Assembly: GCA_002104905.1 (NCBI GenBank)
Contig: MCFE01000361.1
Coordinates: forward strand, 23,327 to 87,326
DNA length: 64,000 bases
Reading direction: 5' to 3'
Origin: Basidiobolus meristosporus CBS 931.73
Lineage: Eukaryota; Basidiobolomycota; Basidiobolomycetes; Basidiobolales; Basidiobolaceae
A program made the translations under genes and the position numbers. Position 1 is the first letter of the stretch. Each line of letters opens with the position of its first letter. A model generated the notes under the pieces. The model ran no database searches, had not been told where the DNA came from, and was given only the letters and a program-made list of their open reading frames with translations. Shown piece by piece: positions 42,946 to 53,205 of the stretch.

Positions 42946-44138
42946 AGTGGGGTCACAGTGACACCCATAAGCAGATGTGCTCATTCCAATACGTTCATTT
43001 CCCTAAAAAGGATTACCCCCCCTTTATTAGTATCATCCCAAATTGCAATATTTTTCATCTGTTCAAGTGATAATTACTATGTGACCTGTCAAACTATTTG
43101 TCACTATTAACCCATTACACAAGCTGTTGCAATTCCATGCCAAGATGCCAAGATAAGATTGCTACCATATAAGGCAAGTACCCCCAGCAGTGCCTATGTC
43201 ATGTGATCATCCTGGATTTATAACCCTCCTATCCTACTACCATAGAAGGTAACTACATGACACAAAGGTTTCACATTACCACTATTTGATTGGCTAGGTA
43301 CCTCCATGTCTCATGGAACAGTCCACCAAGAATTTGAGCTATATTTAGTAGACAATGACATGATTGGCTGTCTACTACCTTCTGGAAACTTCTGGAAAGT
43401 ATTTCTAGCAACAATCTGAGCAGTAAAAAGTTAAAATAAATCATCCTTCTTCCAATATTCCAACTTATTGATTAGTGAGATCACTGCCACCTATTACCAC
43501 TACTTTCGGACTCAGACCTGACAATACTCCCAGGAAACCACGCAGACTGCCAACTGAACTTGGAGGCACTATTTGTGAGGAATACTCTGAGTAGGTATAT
43601 TTTATTATATTTGATTGTTTTCCCTAGTTTGTTCTTGTACAGGCAAAGATACTTTTCAGTCTTTGTGGCTATTGGTCAAAGCTGCATTCCTATCAAGTCC
43701 CTGTTGGTGGAGTGTACAGTTGTTTTGACTTTGGAAGCTTTAGTACACTGTCATCTCAAAGGATGCTGAAGCCATTGTAAACTTTTGTTAAGACACCAAC
43801 TAAGTTGGGGATTGTAGCTCAATAGTTTTCTCTTTGCAACCATGAGGCTTTATCCCCCTTCACATTAGATTAGACAAAAGACCCAGTATTCCTAGCAAGC
43901 TTTTGCCAGATGTTATTGCACCCAGTGAACACCCTACACATATTCACACTTGATAAGTGTTGGCTGTATTTTGCCCTTTGGACTTATACACCACCACACA
44001 ATTGGCACCCAATATAGGGGGTTCATACAAGCTCCCTAGGACCCAACAAGACTTACCTGAAGATTTGAGCCATCACCCACTTACTGAAAAGAGACTACCA
44101 ATATTATCAAGACTACAACACCAACCTACCTACCCAAA

Positions 44139-44666
44139 ATGAACTATATGCCATTACCACTCTCACAAGGAGCCCCACACTTTGATGGAAAGAATGTCAA
44201 AAGCTTCATATTCAAATGGGAGAAGCTCTGCAAGGTGTACAGCCTATCTGTACAGGAAGTCAGTCACTTTAGAAGGACTTGAATTTCCAAGCTACAACTT
44301 GAACAGTTGATTCAACAGTATGAAGATACGGCAAAGCCACTCCTAGAGACCCAGGCTATAACTGAGCGTACCATGACACTTTACCTTGCTCAAGGGCTTC
44401 CCCAGGATTTAGCAAGGAAAGTTGACTTACATGCAGCCAAGTATGACAAGTCTGGCATTCCTTGCTTTGCAGAGATGAAATGTGTGCTCCTAGAGGCAAA
44501 GCAAACTTCCACCTTTATGAGACTCCTGACATCTAATCTGCCAGACCGGTCAACCAAGGAGCCAAAGAGTGCTGTTGCTGACAATCAGACCTACACTACC
44601 AACAGAATTGACCAACTTGCAGAGCAACTACAAAAACTAGCCCTTGACATTAAAGGCTCAGCTTAG
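44139..44666 (+). pseudogene. Gypsy family 2 gag remnant
   Basis: The ATG at 44,139 starts MNYMPLPLSQGAPHFDGKNV, typical of a retrotransposon gag start. A stop follows at HFRRT. The frame then runs QLIQQYEDTAKPLLETQAIT and LYLAQGLPQDLARKVDLHAA to a stop at 44,666. No zinc knuckle is visible. Confidence 0.65.
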
Positions 44667-45104
44667 GTAGCTACTGAGGGCCAAAGACCTTTGCCCAGAC
44701 ACTGCATTTGATGTGACTCTACTCAGCATGCCAGACAAGAATGTCAGAGCTTAGGCAGCTACTCAGAGAAGGAACAGTACAGTTTGATGCTGATGAATGC
44801 TTGCCAATAAGGAAGGAAAAAGGATTCCCACTAATTTCCAAAGAGGTTGGATGAGAGCCCTTTTCCAGAATTCTGACTCAGCAACCAGCAAGATTACTAT
44901 TGATGCCTCTATTGGGACTCATACAGTGAGTCCAAGCATCCCTGACAACAGAAATACAAAGTAGATGCCTTTGCTACCAAGAGACACCTTCCTGAAGAAC
45001 CTGTCAGACCCATCCTTAGAAGACCATGATTTGAAGAGCCTGTAGCTATTATTGACAAGAGGCCTGGTATCCCGCCCACCCAAGACCTATTGCCTCACTT
45101 TTAA

Positions 45105-45728
45105 ATGACCTCAAAGATAGCAAGCTACTCAAGCTTGCAACTGATTACTCAGAAGCTGCTTAAGCTGAACCTCACTTTGTCTGATGGAGAAATCATGAGT
45201 GTTTCAACATCTGTTAGGAAGACCTTTGATGAGCAGCTTAGAACAAGACAACAAGCTGTTGAACATATGGACTCCTATATAATCCAGACAAACCATAAAG
45301 ATGACCAAAAGGATGGCAACTCTACCAAATACAAGACCTTTTACCCAGTTGCAACTGCTGTGGTGAAAGGGTATATATATGATGACCCTGTTGACTGCCA
45401 TACTGATAGTGGCTCAGAGATTTGTGTTGTGCCACTAGACTTTTGGAAGACACTTAGGAGCAAGGAGCTACTGCCTGTTGATATAGAGATTGGATGGCAC
45501 ATGACTGATGCAAGCTCAGGATCCAGTCCACTCTATGGTGTAGTGCACAAGTTACCTATTGAGGTACACGGAATCAAGGTCTGGCTTCCCCTCTTTATCT
45601 GCCAGAAGGCAAACCTTGACCTTCTGTTAGGCAGACCATGGGAGACCAGTACTAAGGCTACAACTACCAGTTACTCTGATGAGTCAGTTTCGTACGCTAA
45701 ACAAGGATCAAACCCAGGACTACAGTAA
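45105..45728 (+). pseudogene. Gypsy family 2 aspartic protease segment
   Basis: A 207-codon frame with KTFYPVATAVVKGYIYDDPV, the active-site motif DCHTDSGSEICVVP (DSG) and the closing NLDLLLGRPWE, as in retropepsins. It ends at a stop in the polyprotein, and no RT follows, so it is only a fragment. Confidence 0.7.
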
Positions 45729-45784
45729 ATGTTCTGGGGGTAACACCCAACAATAAGAGGACACACACTGCTAAAGAACTTGCA

Positions 45785-46200
45785 AGGAAGTGAATTATCA
45801 GAGACCTCATACAAATGAAAAAGCCATCCAGATTGCCATTGATTACAACTCCACTATATTTGGAGTTGGGAAGCCCGCAATGACTGATCAGAGAGGCCAT
45901 AATCACTATGAAAGACAACAATCAGAAGCAGTGCCAATGAAAACAGATGGTATGCAGAAGGATCATATCTCAGAAGAGTTTAAGAAGAAAGGTCTTTGCC
46001 TATTTGCCACATACCAAGGTGCTCATCATTATATGCATTGGAGATGCCCCAGCCATCACCAAGATAGCCAGTATTTCTAAGCATAACTGGAGGTATTGTT
46101 GTCAAATGTGCCAACCTAGCAGATTTACTTAATGACTCCCAATCATTATTATTATCCAAACATCTATACAACAAACATTGACTTCCCTAAGAGAGAACAT
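45785..46200 (+). pseudogene. Gypsy family 1 gag fragment
   Basis: Remnant of the region RKEVNYQRP..AIKIAIDYNS..GVGKPAMTDQRGHNHYERQQ up to the zinc knuckle, with stops. It abuts the protease fragment of family 2 and precedes the LTR of relic F. Confidence 0.75.
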
Positions 46201-47463
46201 ATAGAAGTCAGTATGCAATTGTAGCAATGCTGGCATGCTATAAGCCATTGATGATGAGGTAATCAAATGAGTTAACAGCAGCCATATATATTAGGAAAAG
46301 CAATTAGCTAGTTCTAGATCCAACAAAATATGTATAAGCAGCTGCTGGAATCTCACAGAAAATCAGTTGAGGTTCTAGTGATATCAACACTTGCTTAAAT
46401 TCCTATTGCTGTATAACTCTTCTATCATGACTGGCAACACTGATATAAGTAAAAACAGAAGCCTTCCTACTGAAGAAAGCAGAACTCTGCTTGAAGCTGT
46501 TGGAACACTAAGAATAGATCAATGCTATGCATCAAGTCCCTGCCCAACAGCAACAGCTACTCCAGATTCTTAGCTGGCAGAAATAAGCAATGACTACCAT
46601 TGGACAAAACCAGCAATGCCCTGTTAGTAGCAACTTTTGTGTGAATGTGAACTTGTACCATGGTGGAGTCACTGGATACCTCATTATTGGCTCTTTCATA
46701 TTAAAGTAGCAGCTCAGGGCTAAATGGACTGCCCCAGAAAGCAGTTACAATGTGCCACTTCTTACTGATGCTAAAGGTCTTGACATCAGATTTGTAGAGC
46801 TATAGCAGGTTTTGCTAGTGTTGTATTCACCAAACTTAGACTGAAACTTCTTAATATACCAGCAACTACTAGGTTGCCATTGTCAATGATTCACCTATGT
46901 TTGAAGTGATAAAGTCTAAATTGACTTTATGGGAGGCTACAGTTACCTTATAGAAAGGCAATCCAAAGCAGTGCCAAGGGAAATCAATACTATGCAAAGA
47001 ATACCGCAGAAGAATGAAAGAGAAATAACTTGAAGAAGACTTTCAACTTACCATTTATGTGAAGGAGCAATAACTATCCCAAAGAGCCCCAAATTCAGGA
47101 AAGCCACTATACTTCAATGGAGATATAAGCTGAGTGACTCTCAGGATCAAGATTGACCCAGAAGTATCACACAGGTCTATGTCGGACTAATTTGCCTTGA
47201 AAGCAGGAATCAACTTTGAATTTACTAAATAGACTTCAGTCTCATCTGCTGATGTGAACTTCAAATAATCAACCATATTATTCAGCCAGTAAGAATGAAA
47301 GTTAATTGGTATAAAGTAGACCTACTAGTTGACAAATTTGGAACTTCAATTTTGGCCTTGTACTGGAAAAACATAGCATTCCATTGTATTCAATCAATTA
47401 ACCAGAGATCCCATACTACTTGAATTTAAAGCTAAGAAGACTTATGAGCTACTGACTGCCTGA

Positions 47464-47682
47464 TTGGACTTCAGCTTTGCTAATTGCAGTATGAGTGATA
47501 CAAGTGAACTTAGTAAGATTCAGCTGAGTGGAGGTTTTAGGAAAGATAGCCACATGTTTCTTATGGCAGTATCACCAGGGGATACCTCTGCTCCAATTCC
47601 CAGAAAGTCAAACTATTTTGAAGGAGTACTCAAATGTGCTTCCAGTGGAACTTGTGAGCCTACCACCAGTCTGAATAGATGA
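47464..47682 (+). pseudogene. Relic F: gag-protease linker remnant
   Basis: A 72-codon frame DFSFANCSMSDTSELSKIQL.. parallels [20 protein letters not shown] of element D. It shows which part of the older element was hit by element D. Confidence 0.75.
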
Positions 47683-47718
47683 TTAGGCCATTGACACCAG
47701 GGATAGTCATCCTGTGTG

Positions 47719-48086
47719 TGTTACAAGTCTTGGTATAAGAGTTGTAGAGGAATAGAGAGTTTAGCTAGTATTGTATTCACTAAAACTTGAACTGATTTTT
47801 ATTGAGGTTCCAGCAGCTCCTTGTATACATTTTGCCAGATCAATTGCTGACTAATTGTATTTCCTAATGTAGGTTGTGGCTGATGACTCATTTGAGTGCA
47901 TCATCATCACCCAATAAGAACCTACTTAATATATCTATTTCTGTCTGATAAGGATCTGCTGATTCATTTGCTGACTAATGCTACTGATTTCATAGATAAT
48001 ACTGATATACTGATAACCTAAATATATACTAATTGATTTGACTAAAAACTGATCTAACTTCAACATTAAAGCAGCAGATCATAACA
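47719..48086 (-). repeat. 3' LTR of Gypsy element D
   Basis: TGTTACAAGTCTTGGTATAA..GCAGCAGATCATAACA on the + strand; the polypurine tract (AGTAGGGGAGAA on the element strand) is adjacent at 48,087. Confidence 0.93.
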
Positions 48087-48096
48087 TTCTCCCCTA

Positions 48097-51000
48097 CTAA
48101 AGTTGAGAGGGTTCTCCTGAATCTCTTTTCTTGTGATACCAATATCTTGATGATTCAGTATTATCAGCAAGTCTTGCAAGCTTGAGTCTGTCCCTATGCA
48201 CTAAGTCTTCCCAGATATTACCTTGTTTGTCCACCAGTTGGTAAGTTGCAAATGGACATTCTCTGATGATCTTGAATGGTCCTGTCCATTGTGGCTCAAA
48301 CTTCTTCCAAGTGTTGTTTCTTAGCAATACAAAGTTCCCAACTGTCAATGCTTCTGGTGCTATAGTCTTATCAAATCTCTGCTTCATCTTTTCTGCGCTT
48401 TGAGATACTTTGGTCTGTGCCTCTTGACGTCTTTGTTCCAGTTGCTGGTGTCTACTTGGCTGACTGAGTTCATCTTCTAAGGTGTCTGTAAGTTTTGGTT
48501 GTGTGAGATCTCCTGGAATCCTTGGTTCACATCCATAAACTAAGTAAAATGGTGATTGCTGGGTGGTGTTGTGTACTCTGACTCTGCATGCAAAGAGTGC
48601 TTGGTCTATATACTCATCCCATCTACTGACAACTCCATTTGCATACTTGGTCAGCATTTTTCCAAATAATCCATTAAACCGCTCAGTGACTCCATTAGTT
48701 ATGGGGTGATATGCCAAGGTTTTCAAGTGTCTGATCTGCTGCATTTCCAGGTAAGCCTCTAATGTCTTTGCCATAAAGTTTGCTCCTCTATCAGATAAGA
48801 TCTCCACAGGGCATTCAAACTTCATCAGGATCTCATGGTAAATGAAACTTGTAACTTCTTGTTCACTGGCTATTGGTACAGCTTTAGCAACTGGCCATTT
48901 AGTGGCATGGTCAATTGCTACTAGGATCCAACAGTTGCATTTCCTGGTAGTTGGCAGTCTTCCAATAAAGTCAATTCCCCATCTCTCAAATGGTCTTACA
49001 GGCTCCAAAGGGAAGAGTTTGGCAATTCTTTGTGGCTGGCCTTGATTTATTTGGCAGTTTGGGCATGTTTTCACTAGCTTCTCAATATCTTGTTTCATTC
49101 TGGGCCACCATGCTCTTGCTTTCACAAGGCTATAGGTTCCTTCAATCCCAAGATGTCCATATCCATTGTGTAGCTTATGTATTAAATCCAGGCAAGCAAC
49201 ATAAGGACAATAGGCAATAGGGCTTCCATCAACAATTTGGTAGAGTGTTTCATTCTGTACAACAAATTTGCTGGCTTCATCACGGATTATATTCTTGATA
49301 TCTTCATCCACCTCATTAGGAATGGCTTGGTCCTCCAAGTACTTTGGTAATAGGCTAGGCCAATCTGATTCATGCACCAAGTTGGGTTGTGCAACTTGAT
49401 CTAATCTTGATAAGGCATCAGCAAGCGTGTTGTTTTTTCCAGGACAGTAGACAATCTCCAGGTCAAATTGCTGAATGTATTCACTCCATCTTGTCATTCT
49501 TCTAGAGAGTACCTTCTGAGTAAATATATACTTGAGGGAAGCATGATCAGTCTTCACAGTGCATTTGACTCCTTCAATATAGCATCTCCATGTCTTCAAA
49601 CAGTGTATTATAGCAAGCATCTCCTTCTCATGGACTGGATAGTTTTGTTCTGCTGAGTTCAGTTTCTTGGATTCAAAGGCAACAGGGTAGTCCTTTCCCT
49701 TGTGTTCTTGGCTCAGCACTCCACCAATTGCATAATCTGAAGCATCTGTGCGTAGAGTGAACTCTTTTCTGAAGTCTGGTATTCTTAAGCTTGGCAACTT
49801 AGCAAGTTCATTCTTTAGCGTCTGGAAGGCAGTCTCACAAGCTATGTCCCACTTGTAGGTATTGTCTTTCTTGAGGATATCAGTTAAAGGGGCTGCAATA
49901 CTTGCAAATGACTTGACAAATCTCCAATAATAGGAAACCATTCCAACGATGGATCTGAGTTCTGATATGCTATGGGGCTGCTTCAAATTCTTGATTACTT
50001 CCACCTTCTTTGGGTCTAAGGTTACTCCTGTGCTAGTCACTATGTGTCCCAGGTATTCAACGTGCTCCTTGAAGAATTCACACTTGGCTAGCTTGCCATA
50101 TAGCTTGTTCTCTCTTAGTTTCTTCAAGACCTTTTCAATGTGCACTACATGATCCTCTTCTGTCTTGCTGTATATCAATATGTCATCCAGGTAGATTATC
50201 ACAAACTTGTCTAAGTACTCCTGAAAGACAGTCTGCATCAGCGTCATGAATGTTGCAGGGGCATTAGTGAGGCCAAAACTCATGACTAAGTACTTGTAAT
50301 GTCCATATCTGGTCCTGAATGCTGTCTTAGGGATATCTTCTGGTTTCACCCTAATCTGGTTGTATCCTGACATGAGGTCAATCTTGCTGAAAATAGTGGC
50401 TCCATTAAGTTGGTCAAAAAGCTCATCAATCCAAGGTATGGGGTACTTATTCTTGACGGTAACTGAGTTCAGGGCTCTGTAGTCAATTCACATCCTAAGT
50501 GTTCCATCCTTCTTTTTCACAAAAAGCACTGGTGCTCCCCAGGGTGACTTGCTGGGCCTGATGTATCCTTGCTCCAATAGCTGATCAATTTGTCTCTTCA
50601 TTTCCTCCAATTCCAATGGACTCATTCTGTAAGGTGTCTTGCTCACTGGAGGGCTATCTCCTGTGTCAATGGCATGATCCACGTCTCTGACTGGTGGTAG
50701 GCTTACAAGCTCATCTGGAAACACGTCTGAATATTTCTTCAAGAGAGTCTGGACCTGCTGGGGTGCTGGGGTAGAGGAATCTTCCTGTAATACAGCCATG
50801 AGGAACATCTCAGTACCTTTTCTAAGTGCTCTACAGAACTGGGTCTTGCTAAGTTCACTTGTCTCACACACACTGGAATTGACGAAGTTGAAATCCAGCC
50901 TGGCAGGTAATAGCTCATAGGTCTTGTTGTCTTTTTGGATCTGAGTGGCATGGGTTCTCCAGTTGATTGATGGATTACAACAAAATAGCCAGGTTTTCCC

Positions 51001-52230
51001 AAGTACAAGGTCAAACTTGCAGTTCCCAAATATATAAGCCTGTAGGTCTTCTTCATAGTCATTGATCTTCATTCTTACTGGCTGGGTAATACGGTTGATT
51101 ATGTGGGAGTTCCCATCAGCTGTGGAGACTGAAGTTGATTTGGTAGGTTCCAAGTTGATTCCAGCTTTCAAAGCAAATTGCTCTGACATGTACTCATGCA
51201 ATGCTCCTGAGTCAATCATGATCTTGGCAGGTACTCCATTGATTACTCCATTCAAGTATAATAACTTCCCTAAGTTTGAAGTTATTTGGGACAAGTACTC
51301 TTCTGTCATATGGAAGGTGAGTTCCGAGTCTTCTTCAAGCTCATCTTCCACATTACTGTGTTCATGGGACTCAATATGGTTGAAGGCTCTTGTTGGCTGG
51401 TGTCCATTTCTTCTCTGAGGGCAGTACTTTGCAATATGTCCCTGCTGGTGGCAATTGAAGCAAAGTCCTCTCTTCTTGCATTCTTCTGAGGAGGGATTCT
51501 TCTGCATAGCGTCTATTTCTATTGGTACTACTTCTGATTGTCTTCTTTTATAATGATTATAGCCTTTCTGATTAGTCACTGTAGGCTTCCCAACTCCAAA
51601 CATAGCTGAGTCATAATCAATGGCAATCTTGATGGCTTCTTCAATAGTCTGAGGTCTTCAGTAATTGACTTCCTTGCGAGTTCTTTCTTTCAACCCATCA
51701 ATAAAGTATTCAACTTGATCCAAGGGGTCCATTCTTTCAATTTGTCCAAGTAGACATTGGTACTCATAGATGTATTCTTGCACCATTCCTTTCTGTCTGA
51801 GTGTCTTTAACTTCCTTCTTAGTAGTGTCTGCTGGTGTGGAGGTTCAAAAGCATCCTGAATTTCTGACACAAACTCATCCCAGGTAGAGATTGCAGAGCA
51901 TCCCATCATAGTAGCCGACCTGATCTTGTTGTGGTACCACTGTAAAGCTGCATCTGCCAGGTAAGAAGCTGCATAATGCAACTTGCTCTCTGGAGCAATT
52001 CCTTTAGCTTTAAAAGCTTCTTCAATCTGAAAGAGCCAAGTTCCCAGGTTTTCATTGACTCTGCCATGGTACCGGTTGACCTTCACACTAAAGTTGCTCT
52101 TGACAGGGCTTTGCTGGCTCTGAGCCATGGTAGTCATTCCTTGTTGCTGTTGGCTGAGGATCTGGAGTAGCTGTTGCTGTTGGGCCAGGATTTGCTGCAT
52201 GGCATTCTTCCATTCTTGATTGTCCAACAT
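48097..52230 (-). pseudogene. Gypsy gag-pol polyprotein of element D
   Basis: Gag starts at 52,230 (MLDNQEWKNAMQQILAQQQQ), with a long Gln run. A zinc knuckle [14 protein letters not shown] follows, then protease [19 protein letters not shown] with [35 protein letters not shown] (YLDD intact) and [20 protein letters not shown] (RNase H), then integrase with an HHCC finger (GYGHLGIEGTYSLVKARAWW, TCPNCQINQ), WGIDFIGRLP, LSDRGANFMAKTLEAYL and TERFNGLFGKM. The end is DSGEPSQL. Two in-frame TGA codons break it: after EVNY (51,658, Gln in E) and after GTLRM (50,488, Cys in E). Otherwise open, so degeneration is very slight. Confidence 0.93.
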
Positions 52231-52288
52231 CTTGAGGGTGGTTTCTTCTTTCTTCAGGAGGGAGGTTTCTGGTTTTTGCTGCTACCAA

Positions 52289-52656
52289 TGTTACAAGTCT
52301 TGGTATAAGAGTTGTAGAGGAATAGAGAGTTTAGCTAGTATTGTATTCACTAAAACTTGAACTGATTTTTATTGAGGTTCCAGCAGCTCCTTGTATACAT
52401 TTTGCCAGATCAATTGCTGACTAATTGTATTTCCTAATGTAGGTTGTGGCTGATGACTCATTTGATTGCATCATCATCACCCAATAAGATCCTACTTAAT
52501 ATATCTATTTCTGTCTGATAAGGATCTGCTGATTTGTTTGCTGACTAATGCTACTGATTTCATAGATAATACTGATATACTGATAACCTAAATATATACT
52601 AATTGATTTGACTAAAAACTGATCTAACTTCAACATTAAAGCGGCAGATCATAACA
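52289..52656 (-). repeat. 5' LTR of Gypsy element D
   Basis: TGTTACAAGTCTTGGTATAA..GCGGCAGATCATAACA on the + strand, near-identical to 47,719-48,086. Confidence 0.93.
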
Positions 52657-53205
52657 TGTGCAAGATACCTCAAAGAATGACTCTGCTAGCAATGGGGAAG
52701 ATGAAGTAACAAAATGGCCAGCCATCTCAACAAGGATGCATAAACCCAGCAGGTAACCCAGGGGAGCACTGGTGCTATTTGTAAAAAGAAAGATGGAACA
52801 CTCAGGATGTGCATTGAATACAGAAACCTGAGCTCAGTACTGTGAAGAATATGTACTCACATCCTGGAATGATGGCTTTTGGCCTCTATGTGAAGTAAAA
52901 TTGATCTCAAGTCAGGATATAACCCAACTAGGTTGAAACTGGAAGATATCCCTACAATCACATCCAGGTCAAGATATGGGCACAATGAGTATAAGTTATG
53001 AGTTTTGGCCTTACCAATGCCCCAGTAATTTTCATAGCTTTGATGTCAGCTGTCTTCCAGGAGTACCTAGATAGGTGCTCCACCTAATTCACTGTGAGAA
53101 GGTCTTATAGTGGCTATGAGAGAACAAGCTAACTGGTAAGCTACACAAGTATGAGTTCTTTAGGGACTACTCTGAATATCAAGGAAACATAGTGACTAGA
53201 GCTTG

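Larger units (their letters stand above)
42946..45728 (+). mobile_element. Gypsy family 2 relic (putative LTR, gag, protease)
   Basis: About 1.05 kb of non-coding sequence (42,946 to about 43,998) precedes a TGGCACCCAATATAGGG primer-binding-like site and then gag and protease. This suggests a long LTR, but no second copy exists in the window to confirm it. RT, RNase H and integrase are missing, and the sequence joins a Gypsy family 1 gag fragment at about 45,785. Confidence 0.5.
47719..52656 (-). mobile_element. Gypsy family 1 element D, 4,938 bp, complete
   Basis: Both LTRs are 368 bp (47,719-48,086 and 52,289-52,656) and differ at about five positions by eye, so the insertion is recent. 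The 4-bp duplication TGTG lies at 47,715-47,718 and 52,657-52,660. Single gag-pol reading frame without a chromodomain; two nonsense codons. The primer-binding region (TTGGTAGCAGC on the element strand) follows the 5' LTR. Confidence 0.93.
46200..53205 (+). mobile_element. Old Gypsy family 1 relic F, split by element D
   Basis: About 46,240-46,440 is an eroded plus-oriented LTR (GAGCTGCTGGAACCTCA-like block, then CTTCCTACTGAAGAAAGCAG matching the leader). Gag/protease relics follow to 47,718 and RT relics resume at 52,657 (AGCACTGGTGCTATTTGTAA, GTCAGGATATAACCCAACTA, GAGTTTTGGCCTTACCAATG) to about 53,205. A minus LTR scrap (about 46,780-46,860) lies in its gag. The two halves join at GATAGTCATCCTGTGTGCAA once element D and one TGTG are removed. 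Confidence 0.82.

Noticed and set aside
43813-43868. tRNA-like string GGGGATTGTAGCTCAATAG
   Set aside because: It resembles the 5' part of a tRNA-Ala, but the anticodon arm, T arm and acceptor complement are not found, so it is not called.
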